Below are positions 34,658 to 44,129 of a stretch of DNA of 64,000 bases, piece after piece. Below the pieces are notes generated by a model. It did no database searches, was not told the origin of the DNA, and worked only from the letters and a program-made list of their open reading frames with translations. Every line of letters begins with the position of its first letter. Position 1 is the stretch's first letter. Made by a program: the position numbers and the translations under genes. Source of the DNA: Candidatus Bathyarchaeota archaeon A05DMB-4 (lineage in GTDB: Archaea > Thermoproteota > Bathyarchaeia > Bathyarchaeales > SOJC01); contig JABFQO010000003.1 in the NCBI GenBank assembly GCA_019685575.1, positions 90,544-154,543 on the forward strand, given 5' to 3'.

Positions 34658-35137
34658 ATGAAGGTTAAAAAGCAAACGATAACTCTTGATGACTTGGACT
34701 GGGATATTCTTAGGCTTCTACAGTTGGATGCCAAGAAAACCTACAGCGAAATCGGACGAAAACTCAAAATTGCCCACTCAACGGTTTACGAAAGAATAAA
34801 ACGCATGGAAAACTGCGGCATCATAAAAAAATACACCGTAATAATCGACCTTGAAAAAATCGGAAAAAAACATGTCACGGCGTTCATGACGGTCTTCACC
34901 GACCCAAAAGAAAGCGAAGAAGTTGCGAAAAAACTCGCAGAGATGAAAGAAGTTGTCGAAGTTGCCACGTCACTGTCAGAAGAACTGTTGATAATCGCGA
35001 AAGTGGTCGCTGAAACACAAGAGAACCTTCACGCTTTTATCGCCCAGAAAGTAGTGCCGCTTCCCGGAGTCCTACGCATCCGCACTTCGATCGCCACAAG
35101 AAAATTCAAAGAAAGTGAAACTGCCTCTGAAATCTAA
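34658..35137 (+). CDS. Lrp/AsnC-family transcriptional regulator
   Basis: 159-residue regulator with an N-terminal HTH (DLDWDILRLLQLDAKKTYSE, then IGRKLKIAHSTVYERIKRM, about residues 11-52) and a C-terminal RAM effector domain (VTAFMTVFTDPKESEEVA, VVEVATSLSEELLIIAKVVA). Lrp proteins form octamers that sense amino acids. It has an unusually long N-terminal lead MKVKKQTITLDD. Targets are unknown; the DUF5752 gene follows 59 bp later. Confidence 0.9.
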   Translation: MKVKKQTITLDDLDWDILRLLQLDAKKTYSEIGRKLKIAHSTVYERIKRMENCGIIKKYTVIIDLEKIGKKHVTAFMTVFTDPKESEEVAKKLAEMKEVVEVATSLSEELLIIAKVVAETQENLHAFIAQKVVPLPGVLRIRTSIATRKFKESETASEI

Positions 35138-35196
35138 GGCGGCAGACAACTATTTTTATAAGCAAAAAAGACATATAAAACTGGAGAAAGACAGCC

Positions 35197-35532
35197 ATGA
35201 CCACCTTTATACCGGCAAACAAAATCCTCAGAAAACTGCCGAGGGAAAACGCGTTTTACTTTTTCACTTCGATAGGCAACTACACAGGCGTGAGCGCTGC
35301 GTCTCTGGAGGAGTTTGTAAAGAAAATTTTGGAAGTAAACGTGAAATCATTAGAGTTTCACCTTTACCGGGGCGATTTTCAAAAGTGGATCGAAGAGGTT
35401 TTAGAGGACAAAATTTTAGCCAACGAGATTAAGAAGCTTCAGCAAACAAAGCTTATCGGAAACGACTTGCGAGACAACCTTTACCTTATCGTTTCAAAAC
35501 GTTACGATAAACTCAAGGGCTTTTCTTCCTAA
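35197..35532 (+). CDS. DUF5752 family protein
   Basis: 111-residue protein recognised as DUF5752-like from AFYFFTSIGNYTGVSAASLEEF and the basic DFQKWIEEVLEDKILANEI region. Such proteins occur alone or fused in archaea and bacteria, function unknown. A TATA-like TATAAAAC stands about 20-30 bp before the ATG at 35197, suggesting a short leader. Its 3' end overlaps the convergent gene at 35513 by 20 bp. Confidence 0.75.
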   Translation: MTTFIPANKILRKLPRENAFYFFTSIGNYTGVSAASLEEFVKKILEVNVKSLEFHLYRGDFQKWIEEVLEDKILANEIKKLQQTKLIGNDLRDNLYLIVSKRYDKLKGFSS

Positions 35533-36472
35533 ACCCTCCAAAAACAAAGCGTCGCCTATTAAACACCAGAAAAGATAAGACGCAAACACTCACGCACGCG
35601 AACGAGTTAGGTTTAACGATAAATTCTGCGACCGCAGATCGAACGGGACCAAGCGGAATCCTATAGTTAGCAACCTCAGCTGTGTTAGGATAGAATTTTA
35701 ATACGCTTTGAAAATACGGGTCAGGCCCAACTTCGTTCATGGTCTCATTCACGGCTTCGTCTATTGTGCGGTTTTCCACAAGCAAATGATACAGAAGCCG
35801 GGCGGTGGCTTTGTCCGTGTGCTGCACGTTCACTGCCAAGTCCCATCCTATGACAACTTTGGCGCCTTTGCTTTCCACCAATGCTTGAAGCATTGTGCGA
35901 GAACGAGCGTACCTGTCCAAGCCGTTACAACCCATCAAAATAATCACTGCGTCCCTAAAATCGCCAAGCATCGCATGCGCGACAAACCCGTGAAGAATGC
36001 CAAAATATTGTTCACCCCCTTCTTGATACATGGCTATGTTCAGCCAGTCTCTAGACTGCTCGTATGGATACTCTGCACTGTAGGGTTCAGAAGTAAACAA
36101 GTTCAGAGGTGCTTCTGTACCGTTATACAAAGCAGAATGCACTCTCATCAGTATAATTTTATAACCACGTGAAGGGAGCCCACGGTAGAAATTTACAGTC
36201 ACACCCGAGCCGTTATAATAAGTAACTGCATAACCTGCGGCAGTTAATGTGGCGTTCGCAGTTTTCACGAACGTAATGTTTTTGAAGTCTTCCCTTGAAC
36301 TCAACTGGTCAACTATAGCGGCTTTGAATCCATGGTCAGGCTGACTAAAAAACGCGTAAACCGCTAAAGAAGACACCACGATCATAACAACCACGATTAA
36401 ACCGTAGAACTGTTTCCTAGAAAGTTTAGACATCCGAGAATGTTTCACGTACTTTCGTGGCTTGACGCTCAT
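35513..36472 (-). CDS. Membrane-anchored caspase-fold (CHAT/gingipain-like) protein
   Basis: 319 residues. A basic N-terminus and membrane helix (about 24-43) are followed by an extracytoplasmic domain with N-x-T sequons. Features of clan CD cysteine peptidases are visible: a His at the end of a strand in YKIILMRVHSALY, and a Cys in VIILMGCNGLDRY, then GAKVVIGWDLAVN and LLVENRTIDEAVNETMNE, matching the order in CHAT domains. A C-terminal hydrophobic stretch (SFACVSVCVLSFLVF) plus basic tail may be a second anchor. The peptidase role is inferred; the His context RVHSA is unusual. It heads the surface-protein region. Confidence 0.6.
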   Translation of the reverse strand: MSVKPRKYVKHSRMSKLSRKQFYGLIVVVMIVVSSLAVYAFFSQPDHGFKAAIVDQLSSREDFKNITFVKTANATLTAAGYAVTYYNGSGVTVNFYRGLPSRGYKIILMRVHSALYNGTEAPLNLFTSEPYSAEYPYEQSRDWLNIAMYQEGGEQYFGILHGFVAHAMLGDFRDAVIILMGCNGLDRYARSRTMLQALVESKGAKVVIGWDLAVNVQHTDKATARLLYHLLVENRTIDEAVNETMNEVGPDPYFQSVLKFYPNTAEVANYRIPLGPVRSAVAEFIVKPNSFACVSVCVLSFLVFNRRRFVFGGFRKKSP

Positions 36473-36527
36473 AGTACTAGCCGGCTTCCTTTTTAACTAA
36501 AATGGAAAAGAGAATGGGGTTGTATTT

Positions 36528-39500
36528 TTAGCTTCTTTTTTTCTTCACAATAATTCCTTTCAGCACCAAAGCCGCAGCCATCAACGAAATCATGCTGAGC
36601 CACGGTGCCAAGAACTGGAAGGTTCCCACTGCTGTGGAGCGCCCGCCTACAACGCCGCTTGTTACAGTAACTGGGGCAACGTTAGACTTTGCCTTTGCAC
36701 CGGTGCTGTCGGTTACGTTCAAATGCACGTTGTATGTGCCGATGGAAGTTGGCGTGAAAGTCCACGTGAGGCTATTAGCGCCTGAGACAGGGGCGTTATT
36801 CACATACCATTGATAATAGTAGGGCGCTACGCCGCCGTTGACAGTTGATGTGAACGGCACCGAATCGCCGAGATAAATGGAAGCAGCCGCGGGGTTTATG
36901 GTGACCGTTAAGGCAACGAGCACCATGACCGGAGCATTATTAGAGTCGGTCTCTGCACCGACGCTGTCAGCGACCTTCAAGTAAACATTATAGGAACCCG
37001 CTGAGCCGCCGAAGAACGTGTACGCAGGGCCAGTAGCGCCCGGAACAGGTGCGGCATTGAGGTACCACTGATAAGAATAAGGTGGAGTACCGCCGGAGAC
37101 CGATGAGGAAAAGTCCACTGAGCCGCCTACATAAATTGTTGCAGATGTAGGAGTGATTGATACTGTTGGCCAACCGTTCACCGTCACTGGCACGGTGTTC
37201 GAAGTGGCTGGCATTCCCACGGCGTCTGTAATTTGTAAGTAGACGCTGTAGGTGCCTGCGGAAGACGGAGTAAACGTCCACGTGGAGCCAGTTGCGCCAG
37301 AGACCGGGGCACCGTTGAGGTACCACTGATAAGAGTAGGGAGAGGTGCCACCAGAAACAGACGAAGTAAATGTTTTGGATTGGCTAACATCCATAACAAC
37401 AGAAGAAGGCGAAATACTAACAGTGGGGGCTGGATTAACTGTGGCGTAAACTGGAGGAGACGAAGCGCTTGGGTCAATGTCTGCGCTGTCGGTTACTATC
37501 ACGTAAATGCTATAGGCGCCCGGAGTGGTCGGCGTAAACGTCCAAGTGCTACTTGTGGCTCCTTGCACCGGAGCATCGTTAAGGTACCACTGATAAGAAT
37601 AAGGCGACGTACCACCAGAAACAATCGCCGTAAACAGTCTCGATTGACCGACGTCCATAACAACAGAAGAAGGCGACACAGTGACGGAAAGGGGTGGGTT
37701 CACTGTGATCGTTGCTATGTTTGAGGTGGCGATTTGTCCCATGTTGTCAGTGATTTGCAAGTAGACTTGGTAAGTGCCGGAGGAAGACGCCGTAAAGACC
37801 CAAGTGGCACCCGTCGCTCCAGAAACCGGGTTGCCATTCAAATACCACTGATAAGAGTAGGGAGAGGTGCCACCAGAAACAGAGGAAGTAAATGTTTTGG
37901 ATTGGCCAAGGTCTATAGTTGCAGAAGACGGACTAATGCTTACGGTCGGAAGCGGATTAACCTGAACCGGCGCGACGTTTGATGTGCCTTGCACGCTTAG
38001 GCTGTCAGTGACTTTGAGATAGACTTGGAAAGTTCCAGTTGAAGACGGAGTAAACGTCCAAGTCGGGTTAGTGGCACCCGACACTGGGCTACCGTCCAAG
38101 TACCATTGATAAGAAAACGGTGGGGTCCCACCGCTCACCGAAGACGTGAATAACACGGACTGACCAACGTCAATCGTCGCGGAACCTGGGCTAATCGTCA
38201 CTGTTAGTGACGGCGGCGGATTAACCGTGAGTTGTGCAATGTTTGATTGGGCAATCACGTTTACGGCATCCGTCACTTTAAGGTAAATTTGGTAGGTTCC
38301 AGTCGAGCCGGGCGTGAAAGTCCAACTGTTCGACGTTGCGCCTGAAACTGGGTTGCCGTTAAGGTACCACTGGTACGTGTAAGGCGACGTACCGCCTGTG
38401 ACGCTTGAAGTAAACGCTTGAGACTGGCCTAGATAAATTGTTGCGGTACTCGGACTAATTGTAACTTGCAGAGAAGGATTCACAGTAACAAGGGCAATGT
38501 TGGAGTCGGCGCTGACACCCACACTATCCGTGACTCTCAAGAATACTTGATAAGAACCCGAAGACGATGGCGTAAATGTCCAAGTCGCACTTGTCGCGCC
38601 AGAAACAGGACTACCATTAAGGTACCACTGGTACGTGTAAGGCGACGTGCCACCAGAAACAGAAGACGTAAACAACTGCGACTGACCAACATCCATAACA
38701 ACAGAAGCAGGCAAAACAGAAACGCTAAGCGGTCCGTTTACTGTTACCGGAACGGTGTTTGAGGTGGCGACCGCACCCACCGCATCCGTGACTTTCAGAT
38801 AAACCGTAAAAGAGCCCGCTGAACTTGGAGTGAACGTCCACGTGGAGCCAGTTGCGCCTGAGACCGGGGCACCGTTGAGGTACCACTGATAAGAGTAAGG
38901 AGACGTACCGCCGGAGACTGAGGAGGTAAACAACTGCGACTGACCAACATCCATAACAACAGAAGCAGGGGAAACGCTAACTGATAGCGTAGGATTAACC
39001 GTGACTGGGACAACGTTAGATTTTGCTTTTACGCCAACGTTGTCAGTTACGTTAACGTAAACCGTGTAAGAACCCGCCGAAGACGGAGTGAACGTCCAAG
39101 AAGACGAAGTGGCACCCGAAACAACTGCACCATTAAGGTACCACTGGTACGTGTAAGGCGACGTGCCACCAGAAACAGAAGACGTAAACAACTGCGACTG
39201 ACCAACATCCATAACAACAGAAGCAGGCAAAACAGAAACGCTCAACGTGGGATTAACGGTTACTTGAGCCACGTTAGATTTCACTGTTGTAGATGTGCTG
39301 TCGGTCACGTTCAAATGAACCGTATAAGAACCCGGAGAACTCGGCGTAAAAGTCCACGATGAATCCGTGGCGCCCGACACTGGAGCGTTGTTGAGGTACC
39401 ACTGATAAGAGTAAGGCGGGGAACCGCCGAGGACTGTTGAGGTGAATGTTTGGGATTGACCAAAATCCATGGTCACAGTGGAAGGACCAATAGAAACAGA

Positions 39501-40352
39501 AAGCGCAGACACAGCTCCGAAGCTGACAATTATGGGATGCCAACTTTTGGGATTCACACCGTCACTAGGGATATACGAAGATTTAATCACGTAAGTGCCC
39601 GCGGCACTATTCCAGACAGCTTTATGTGAGGGTTTATAGTAATTAGTTTCAATGGTGCCATAGTAGTAGGAAAGGACTCGTCTTGATTCGTTGGGCCAAT
39701 AGACAACGTTTGGGCCCCATTCGAACTTGAAGAAAACATACCAACTGGACGGGTGAATTTCAATTCCGATGTTACTTGTATCTCGCAGAATCGAAGCGGT
39801 ATAGCCAGGATTTCTGTATTTTGTTGAAGAATTTGCCATGTTGGGCTGTGTTATGAGATCATATTTAATTTCCATATCGTTCGGACCAGCAGGTGCGATT
39901 TGCCAGTTAGTGCTTGTAGGTGAGTTGCTGTAGTATAATGTTACTTTTACGTTGCTTATGGGATTTCCAGAAGAGTCAACGACTCTAAACCATGCATGAC
40001 AATTTACTATTACGTAGACAACTTTTGCACTTCTTCCTCCATTATTGTCTACAACTGTGAGAGTAACTTGGTAGGTGTTGTCTTCCACGTAAGTATGGTT
40101 GATGATGGGGGTAGTGACTTTGGCTTCGTATCCATCGCCAAAATTCCATTCATAACGCACAATGTAACCATCCGGATCGTAACTTGAAGAGGCATCAAAT
40201 CTCACTGGTTCGTAAGGTTGTGGGTATTCGGGTGAATAGGTAAAGTATGGTACTGGATATATGTTCTCTGCTCTTACGGGGAGAGCCGCGTATGAATAAA
40301 GTAGGAGTGATACAGTAAGAACTATGACTACGATTAAGCGAGTATGCTTCAA
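36528..40352 (-). CDS. Giant PKD/Ig-repeat surface protein
   Basis: 1274 residues, exported by an N-terminal signal (VIVLTVSLLLYSYAALPVRA). A PKD domain (about 35-118, with DASSSYDPDGYIVRYEWNFG) is followed by a ~150-residue unique region and then 11 tandem Ig-like repeats of about 86 residues, each with GQSxxFTSSVSGGTSPY, YQWYLNG and WTFTPSSxG. The C-terminus is VVGGRSTAVGTFQ, a membrane helix and KKKRS. Probably an adhesin or S-layer-associated stalk. The same repeat occurs twice in the dockerin protein at 44130. AGGAGA precedes the ATG at 40352. Some repeats are identical at DNA level over 100 bp, a sign of recent duplication or conversion. Confidence 0.85.
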   Translation of the reverse strand: MKHTRLIVVIVLTVSLLLYSYAALPVRAENIYPVPYFTYSPEYPQPYEPVRFDASSSYDPDGYIVRYEWNFGDGYEAKVTTPIINHTYVEDNTYQVTLTVVDNNGGRSAKVVYVIVNCHAWFRVVDSSGNPISNVKVTLYYSNSPTSTNWQIAPAGPNDMEIKYDLITQPNMANSSTKYRNPGYTASILRDTSNIGIEIHPSSWYVFFKFEWGPNVVYWPNESRRVLSYYYGTIETNYYKPSHKAVWNSAAGTYVIKSSYIPSDGVNPKSWHPIIVSFGAVSALSVSIGPSTVTMDFGQSQTFTSTVLGGSPPYSYQWYLNNAPVSGATDSSWTFTPSSPGSYTVHLNVTDSTSTTVKSNVAQVTVNPTLSVSVLPASVVMDVGQSQLFTSSVSGGTSPYTYQWYLNGAVVSGATSSSWTFTPSSAGSYTVYVNVTDNVGVKAKSNVVPVTVNPTLSVSVSPASVVMDVGQSQLFTSSVSGGTSPYSYQWYLNGAPVSGATGSTWTFTPSSAGSFTVYLKVTDAVGAVATSNTVPVTVNGPLSVSVLPASVVMDVGQSQLFTSSVSGGTSPYTYQWYLNGSPVSGATSATWTFTPSSSGSYQVFLRVTDSVGVSADSNIALVTVNPSLQVTISPSTATIYLGQSQAFTSSVTGGTSPYTYQWYLNGNPVSGATSNSWTFTPGSTGTYQIYLKVTDAVNVIAQSNIAQLTVNPPPSLTVTISPGSATIDVGQSVLFTSSVSGGTPPFSYQWYLDGSPVSGATNPTWTFTPSSTGTFQVYLKVTDSLSVQGTSNVAPVQVNPLPTVSISPSSATIDLGQSKTFTSSVSGGTSPYSYQWYLNGNPVSGATGATWVFTASSSGTYQVYLQITDNMGQIATSNIATITVNPPLSVTVSPSSVVMDVGQSRLFTAIVSGGTSPYSYQWYLNDAPVQGATSSTWTFTPTTPGAYSIYVIVTDSADIDPSASSPPVYATVNPAPTVSISPSSVVMDVSQSKTFTSSVSGGTSPYSYQWYLNGAPVSGATGSTWTFTPSSAGTYSVYLQITDAVGMPATSNTVPVTVNGWPTVSITPTSATIYVGGSVDFSSSVSGGTPPYSYQWYLNAAPVPGATGPAYTFFGGSAGSYNVYLKVADSVGAETDSNNAPVMVLVALTVTINPAAASIYLGDSVPFTSTVNGGVAPYYYQWYVNNAPVSGANSLTWTFTPTSIGTYNVHLNVTDSTGAKAKSNVAPVTVTSGVVGGRSTAVGTFQFLAPWLSMISLMAAALVLKGIIVKKKRS

Positions 40353-40415
40353 TGCGATAGTCTCCTTACTCTTATCAGCAATAATGTATACCAGCAGTTT
40401 AAATTATAAAGATTT

Positions 40416-40430
40416 TGGAAGAAAGTTCTA
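40416..40430. promoter_or_regulatory. Dyad motif upstream of the giant surface protein gene
   Basis: TGGAAGAAAGTTCTA, 64 bp before the start codon at 40352 and next to a minus-strand TATA region CTTTATAATTTAAA. It differs in two positions from the core of the palindrome at 34391 and matches 51164-51178 in 14 of 15 bases. Confidence 0.55.
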
Positions 40431-40490
40431 TATGGCAACTAGAAAAAGGGTGGTTTTTTAGAAAATTATGCAAAAACTGGGTCGAAGTGT

Positions 40491-41879
40491 CTATTGAACC
40501 TTTAGACGCCCGTGCCGTAATCCTACCATTAAGAGCCACACTGCGATGAGTAGGGTTAATAAGATGATTGGTGATGGGTATTCTGGGACGATGATTTCGT
40601 CTCCTGAAATGTTGTAGACAGTGTTGTATGCTGTGAAAATTAAATCGCCCACGAATGGCTGGGTATAATTACGAGTGTTAAAGAGGTTTTCTGCACGGAA
40701 AGGAACTGAGTATTCTTTCATTATAGATAAATTGGACGCGTTTATGCCGCGGATAAAATATGGATATGAAGATGGGGGCACGTATTCTTGAACGCTAACT
40801 GCCAAGGTTTTGTTTAGGTAGGCAATTCCGTTTTCGTAGTAATATATGTATTGAATGTAAGACACTGTATAGCCTACTGATACTGGTCCTCTGAAACGCG
40901 ATGCCGTGTGTCCGTCAACTATTGTAAGATTGCCATCTTCTGTGCCTATCACTATGTCGGGAAAACCGTCTCTGGTGTAATCTTCTGTACACAGCAAATC
41001 TTTGATCGGGTCACCGTTGTTGATGAAGGGCCATGGCGAAACTTCTGCTCCGTTTGTGCCGTCGAGAACATGGATAAAGCCATTGTAGGGAGGCGAGTAA
41101 TCCTTGAAAACAGCAATTACTTCTGGCTCGTTATTTCCGTTAACGTCAACGAATTTCTTAACCAAAGTTATAGGCTTGTCTTGATAGAAAAGGCCCCATC
41201 TAAGCGAGCCATTCGCGTTTAAGCAGTATACGTGGCCTGTGGGCGGAGAAATCTCTCGGGTGCCAACGATGATGCTCCCGTCTTTCAATTCTGATATGGT
41301 AAAAACTGAGCCGTTGGTCTGATAGTTCCATGTGACTGTTCCGTTGTCTCCCCTTAACCGCACAATTGTTCCTGTACCATCTCCGTTATCGAGTCCAGCG
41401 ATTACGTCTTCTCCTGTGGTCAGATAGCTTTTCGCTGAGCTGAGAGATATGACTGGGGAAACGAGGTTAGTTGACTGCCAATGGGTCACGTTGCCCGTGG
41501 TTGACCGTGCTATTACGTAGCTTTTTGAAGGTTGGGTTGTGGAGCCTCCTGTTCCTGCGGCTACGTAGTCAACGCCGTTGTTCTTGAAGTGTGTGACGTA
41601 GTTGATTGGGATGCTGGTGTTGTACCGCCAAATTTCCACGCCGCTTGAGATGTTGCGGGCGTAGAGGTAGTTTGTGGGGTTGCCTTTTACGCTTGAGCCG
41701 AAATAGACTATTTGTCCAACTACGTCTAGGGCGTGAGGTGCTATGGGGGTGATTGGAGTGATGGGTATGGAGAAACTCCATCGTAGCATTAAAATGCCCA
41801 CATTGCCTGCGAAAGAAGCAGAGATGACGGAAAAGAATGTTGTTAACGTGAAAAATAGGAGTTTGGTGTCGCGACGCAT
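40491..41879 (-). CDS. Propeller-like surface protein with VPEYP C-terminal sorting signal
   Basis: 462 residues. An N-terminal signal-anchor helix is followed by repeats typical of PQQ-like/FG-GAP propellers (LYARNISSGVEIWRYN, IVRLRGDNGTVTWNYQ, HVYCLNANGSLRWGL, FIHVLDGTNGAEVSPW, DYTRDGFPDIVIGTEDG). The last 34 residues are IIVPEYPSP, a hydrophobic helix and HGRLKVQ, a tripartite signal like those cut by archaeosortases. The gene lies 42 bp after the archaeosortase gene on the same strand, so it is a probable substrate. Ligand unknown. Confidence 0.8.
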   Translation of the reverse strand: MRRDTKLLFFTLTTFFSVISASFAGNVGILMLRWSFSIPITPITPIAPHALDVVGQIVYFGSSVKGNPTNYLYARNISSGVEIWRYNTSIPINYVTHFKNNGVDYVAAGTGGSTTQPSKSYVIARSTTGNVTHWQSTNLVSPVISLSSAKSYLTTGEDVIAGLDNGDGTGTIVRLRGDNGTVTWNYQTNGSVFTISELKDGSIIVGTREISPPTGHVYCLNANGSLRWGLFYQDKPITLVKKFVDVNGNNEPEVIAVFKDYSPPYNGFIHVLDGTNGAEVSPWPFINNGDPIKDLLCTEDYTRDGFPDIVIGTEDGNLTIVDGHTASRFRGPVSVGYTVSYIQYIYYYENGIAYLNKTLAVSVQEYVPPSSYPYFIRGINASNLSIMKEYSVPFRAENLFNTRNYTQPFVGDLIFTAYNTVYNISGDEIIVPEYPSPIILLTLLIAVWLLMVGLRHGRLKVQ

Positions 41880-41921
41880 AATTCATCTTTTAAACTGAAT
41901 GGTAATAAACTTTCTGTAAAA

Positions 41922-42989
41922 TTATTCTATGGCCGTGTTCCGCGTGTTGTTTGTTGAGGAGCGGTTCGTTAAAAACCGTTGAACGAAAACTAACGCGAAT
42001 AAATACACCACTATCCAAGCGAGGAAGAACAGTTCGCCGTAGTAGTTGTGGAAATAGTCGCCTGCTGCTGGACCCATGGCGATGTAGATGTTGATGATGG
42101 ATACGATTCTTAGGACGTTTACGAAAAATGTCCCAACTGCGCCTACGGCGAGACAGGCCGCTTTTCCTGTGAGGGACAATGGGGAGCCTTTCAGAAAGAT
42201 AAGAATGACGAAGGTGTAGATGAAGAGGCTGTGAATTCCTGCGCATGGCCAGTATATTCCAAACACGGTTGGAGAACCGCTGACCAGCATTTGTACGCCT
42301 CCGTCTTGTGGCTGCACAATCATTTGAACCGCGCGGCCCATGTTTTGTAGGACAATTGCCACGGCTGAGGAAGTTAGTGGTACGAGGCTCTGGATAGAAA
42401 AATTGTTGCTTGGAGATATCAGGGGGATTAGGAAGTTGGGGATGGTTGCTGTTCCGTAGGGTCTGAAGGTGTCGATCATGTAGAAAACGCCCATCATGCC
42501 TAAAAGAAACATGGAAATTGGGAATTGTTTTATTCCCTCAAAGTGCAACATTGCGAGTATGGCTAAGAAAATTGACGCAGCTACGATTAGGTACTCCACT
42601 GAAAGCGGCCAGCCAACATTAATAAGATACGTTTTCGCTCCGCCTTCACTAAGTCCTTGTCCGACGCCGAGGGATTTGCCGATTTCTATTATGGTGCTGT
42701 TGAGTCCATAAATGTTGGTTTCGATTATGTAAATCGTGGGAATCATTAGTATAAACGCGCCGAGGATTAGTCTTGCCCATTCTACGCCGTGCCGTGTTGA
42801 GGGTTTTGGGTTGGGGTTGCCTAGGATGAATTCCAGAGCGAAGAGCCAGAGGAAGAAGAGGTAGAATGCTCTGCCTTTCCATGCGTCTAGGAATGAGTTA
42901 GGATCGAAAGTGTAGACTACGAGGAGGGTTATTAAGAAAGAAAAGGGGATTAACAGTTTTTTGTAGACGTCGAGGTTCACTGTGGGCAT
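41922..42989 (-). CDS. Archaeosortase/exosortase-family transpeptidase
   Basis: 355-residue polytopic membrane protein with about eight or nine helices. The catalytic triad of the exosortase/archaeosortase superfamily is visible: Cys in YWPCAGIHSLFIYTF, Arg in FFVNVLRIVSIINIYIA and His in GDYFHNYYGELFFLA. These enzymes cut C-terminal sorting signals of surface proteins and may transfer them to lipid. The open frame runs to 43232 inside the cohesin gene, but the basic Arg/His-rich extension is not protein-like; ATG 42989 (MPTVNLDVYKKLL) is the start. It sits between two genes whose products carry VPEF and VPEYP signals. Confidence 0.88.
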   Translation of the reverse strand: MPTVNLDVYKKLLIPFSFLITLLVVYTFDPNSFLDAWKGRAFYLFFLWLFALEFILGNPNPKPSTRHGVEWARLILGAFILMIPTIYIIETNIYGLNSTIIEIGKSLGVGQGLSEGGAKTYLINVGWPLSVEYLIVAASIFLAILAMLHFEGIKQFPISMFLLGMMGVFYMIDTFRPYGTATIPNFLIPLISPSNNFSIQSLVPLTSSAVAIVLQNMGRAVQMIVQPQDGGVQMLVSGSPTVFGIYWPCAGIHSLFIYTFVILIFLKGSPLSLTGKAACLAVGAVGTFFVNVLRIVSIINIYIAMGPAAGDYFHNYYGELFFLAWIVVYLFALVFVQRFLTNRSSTNNTRNTAIE

Positions 42990-43015
42990 AGGTTGTATGC
43001 GACGCTTGCGTTGAT

Positions 43016-44029
43016 TTAGCTTTTTCGTTTTACGGTCCACGTTATTTTGCCGAAGACTGCGGCAGCGAGGGTTGCGAGTGCTAGCATGATTGCGAATAGC
43101 ATCGTGGTGAATTCGGGCACTATGTTTGTGCTTTGGATTTTGACCATTTTCACTGGGTCTGCGGTGCTGTAGGTGAACTCGAATGACACTATTGTGTGAG
43201 TAGAGTTGTCGTGGACGTATTTGGTCGGGCATAATACTTCGTCAATAAGAACGCCCCAGTCGGCCAAGGCTGTGCACCACATCAGGCTTTTAGGAATGGT
43301 GACATTGGCATAAGCAAAATCCAAGGGACCAGCATCACTATTGACTCCAATTCCAGTTATGTTGAATTTGAACTGTCCTCGGTAACTGCCAATATTTATT
43401 GGTTCTACGCCGTATTTGGTGTAGCCAGTTATGTACAAGTCAGGGAGAGTTATGACTTGTCCGATTGCGTTTCCGACGATTTTTATGTCATAATTGGTGC
43501 CTAGGTAGTTTGCTGTATAGACATCAACGATTTTGGTGGGAACCTCAAAATTGGCAATATTCAAAAGCATTATGTCGCGTGGATGTAGGTTAGTAAAGCC
43601 GTTAGCGATGAACTCGAACGTGATACGCATCAATTGCCCGCTTCCACTCTCGTCTGCTTGAGGAGAGAATCTGCCTACTCCACCACCTGCCACTCCATTT
43701 GTGTTGTCTATAGTTGGGAACAACATTGTGCTACCTAAATTTCTTTTGAGGAACTCGCCATCTGTCACATCGTTGCATTTAACCACGGTTGGGTCAAAAA
43801 CCAAAAACGCTTGGAACGAAAAGATGCCCGGCACATTAGTAATGTTGATGTCCACGTCTACTATTTGACCAGGCGTGCCAGTAATCTTGTTCGTACTGGG
43901 GAACACAGTGGTCGGAGGAATCTGCTGCACCGTATATGCGGATGCCTTCGGCATCAAAGGAACACTGACCATCAGAAGAATCAACGCCACAGCGAAAGTC
44001 TTAACGATAAGTGACTCGATTTTTTTCAA
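43016..44029 (-). CDS. Cohesin-domain surface protein with VPEF C-terminal sorting signal
   Basis: 337 residues: signal peptide (1-32, ending in ASA), a cohesin-type domain (about 38-195) with GTPGQIVDVDINITNVPG, FQAFLVFDPTVVKCNDV and GQLMRITFEFIANG, a second beta domain, and a C-terminal tail NIVPEF, hydrophobic helix, KITWTVKRKS. Cohesins bind dockerins, of which the neighbouring genes encode several. It is the first gene of the set cohesin, archaeosortase, propeller (gaps of 26 and 42 bp), which indicates that it is processed and anchored by that archaeosortase. It would act as the membrane-bound receptor for dockerin proteins (inference). Confidence 0.82.
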   Translation of the reverse strand: MKKIESLIVKTFAVALILLMVSVPLMPKASAYTVQQIPPTTVFPSTNKITGTPGQIVDVDINITNVPGIFSFQAFLVFDPTVVKCNDVTDGEFLKRNLGSTMLFPTIDNTNGVAGGGVGRFSPQADESGSGQLMRITFEFIANGFTNLHPRDIMLLNIANFEVPTKIVDVYTANYLGTNYDIKIVGNAIGQVITLPDLYITGYTKYGVEPINIGSYRGQFKFNITGIGVNSDAGPLDFAYANVTIPKSLMWCTALADWGVLIDEVLCPTKYVHDNSTHTIVSFEFTYSTADPVKMVKIQSTNIVPEFTTMLFAIMLALATLAAAVFGKITWTVKRKS

Positions 44030-44129
44030 TTAATTTTCACCTACACCGTAGTATTATGTGAGATGTTTTTAAGATTTACCGTTTCAGAATCAGAATTCCG
44101 ACCCAATTTACGCTGAGAGGCTAAAATGC

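Noticed and set aside
36528..40352. A CRISPR-like or tandem noncoding array suggested by periodic ~258-bp DNA repeats
   Set aside because: The period is a multiple of three and the whole stretch is one open frame encoding Ig-like repeats.
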